This document shows positions 63,857-64,000 of a DNA stretch of 64,000 nucleotides, piece by piece (position 1 is the stretch's first letter; each line of letters begins with the position of its first letter). The DNA comes from DASRDZ01 sp035652335. Lineage in GTDB: Bacteria; Chloroflexota; Dormibacteria; Aeolococcales; Aeolococcaceae. The notes beneath the pieces were generated by a model that ran no database searches, was not told the origin of the DNA, and saw only the letters and a list, made by a program, of their open reading frames with translations. The position numbers were made by a program, and so were the translations under genes. The stretch is from contig DASRDZ010000014.1 in assembly GCA_035652335.1 (NCBI GenBank), forward strand, positions 6,870 to 70,869. Reading direction: 5' to 3'.

Positions 63857-64000
63857 ATGCTTGTACTAGGACTTCACGGTCGCGATGGTCCCTTCGCTAG
63901 CGCGCCAGGATTGGACGACCTCGCCCCTTCGAGTATCAGCGTCGATGATTGTTCTGCCCGGCTGCGGAACTCCCCGGACCTGTGGGCTGACATCAGCGAT
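63857..64000. other. Possible start of a gene on + or end of a gene on -, cut by the window edge
   Basis: On the plus strand an ATG at 63857, right after GGAAGGGAGG, opens a 48-codon frame to the edge (MLVLGLHGRDGPFASAPG...). On the minus strand a 44-codon frame enters from the edge and stops at 63866-63868 (ending SWRASEGTIATVKS). Both have only about 60-70 percent GC at third positions by my count, well below genes in the rest of the window. I cannot decide between them. Confidence 0.3.

Noticed and set aside
1..64000. CRISPR arrays, insertion sequences and rRNA genes
   Set aside because: No regularly spaced repeats, no transposase motifs with terminal repeats, and no rRNA-like sequence were seen by eye.

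Overview
The window is a gene-dense bacterial chromosome segment, very GC-rich with a strong preference for G or C at third codon positions. It holds about 76 protein genes and one tRNA gene. No transposase, integrase, rRNA or CRISPR array is visible. The gene set points to a soil-type Terrabacteria lineage. It has an F420-type LLM oxidoreductase, two DinB-superfamily proteins of the mycothiol-associated TIGR03083/TIGR03086 kind, a MoeZ-like adenylyltransferase, Pro/Thr-rich surface proteins and many GTG starts. Dormibacterota, Chloroflexota or a deep actinobacterial group all fit; I cannot decide among them from sequence alone.

Layout. 1-8.6 kb: fumarase end, DedA protein, 3-hydroxybutyryl-CoA dehydrogenase, an orphan DNA methyltransferase, a 2-hydroxyacid dehydrogenase/HAD pair and a DEAD-box helicase. 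8.6-20.7 kb: histidine kinase, rhodanese-ThiF fusion, a response regulator lacking its phospho-acceptor Asp, MurE, RsmG, a cNMP-binding protein next to a ParB-like fusion protein, a secreted coiled-coil glucosaminidase and an LLM oxidoreductase. 20.7-36 kb: ArgRS, a uracil-DNA glycosylase, TPR-CAP and kelch-like exported proteins, NIF3, a PAP2 enzyme, molybdenum-cofactor genes (MogA/MoaB, MoaC), a receiver protein and a penicillin-acylase operon. 36-48.3 kb: gcvT-gcvH, a NUDIX/RGG/LarB/HAD run, an XRE regulator, an ECF sigma factor, DinB polymerase, a small operon with a sigma-like protein lacking region 4, DAHP synthase and two divergent excisionase-like proteins. 48.3-58.7 kb: a peptidase-S51-like/CysRS-tail fusion, SDR and aldehyde dehydrogenases, RidA, TrpRS, a DNA alkylation-repair module (sigma factor, MGMT-Ada fusion, divergent AlkA), FolE and a DUF2231-Rieske protein. 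58.7-64 kb: an ArsR/SufR-like regulator, exported proteins, a BNR-repeat/MoaD pair, YciI and tRNA-Asp. Beyond the tRNA, third-position GC falls and gene content is unclear.

Two themes stand out. First, most first-of-operon genes carry a TAnnnT -10 hexamer only 6-11 nt before the start codon, often with no Shine-Dalgarno sequence, so leaderless mRNAs look like the default here. I used this to choose several starts. Second, several proteins have unusual domain orders: MGMT then Ada metal-binding domain, rhodanese then ThiF, ParB-like then linker then C-terminal domain, S51-like then CysRS tail, and sigma regions 2-3 only. The most system-like candidate is the alkylation-repair locus at 54.9-57.2 kb, where a sigma factor appears to replace the AraC-type regulator part of Ada.
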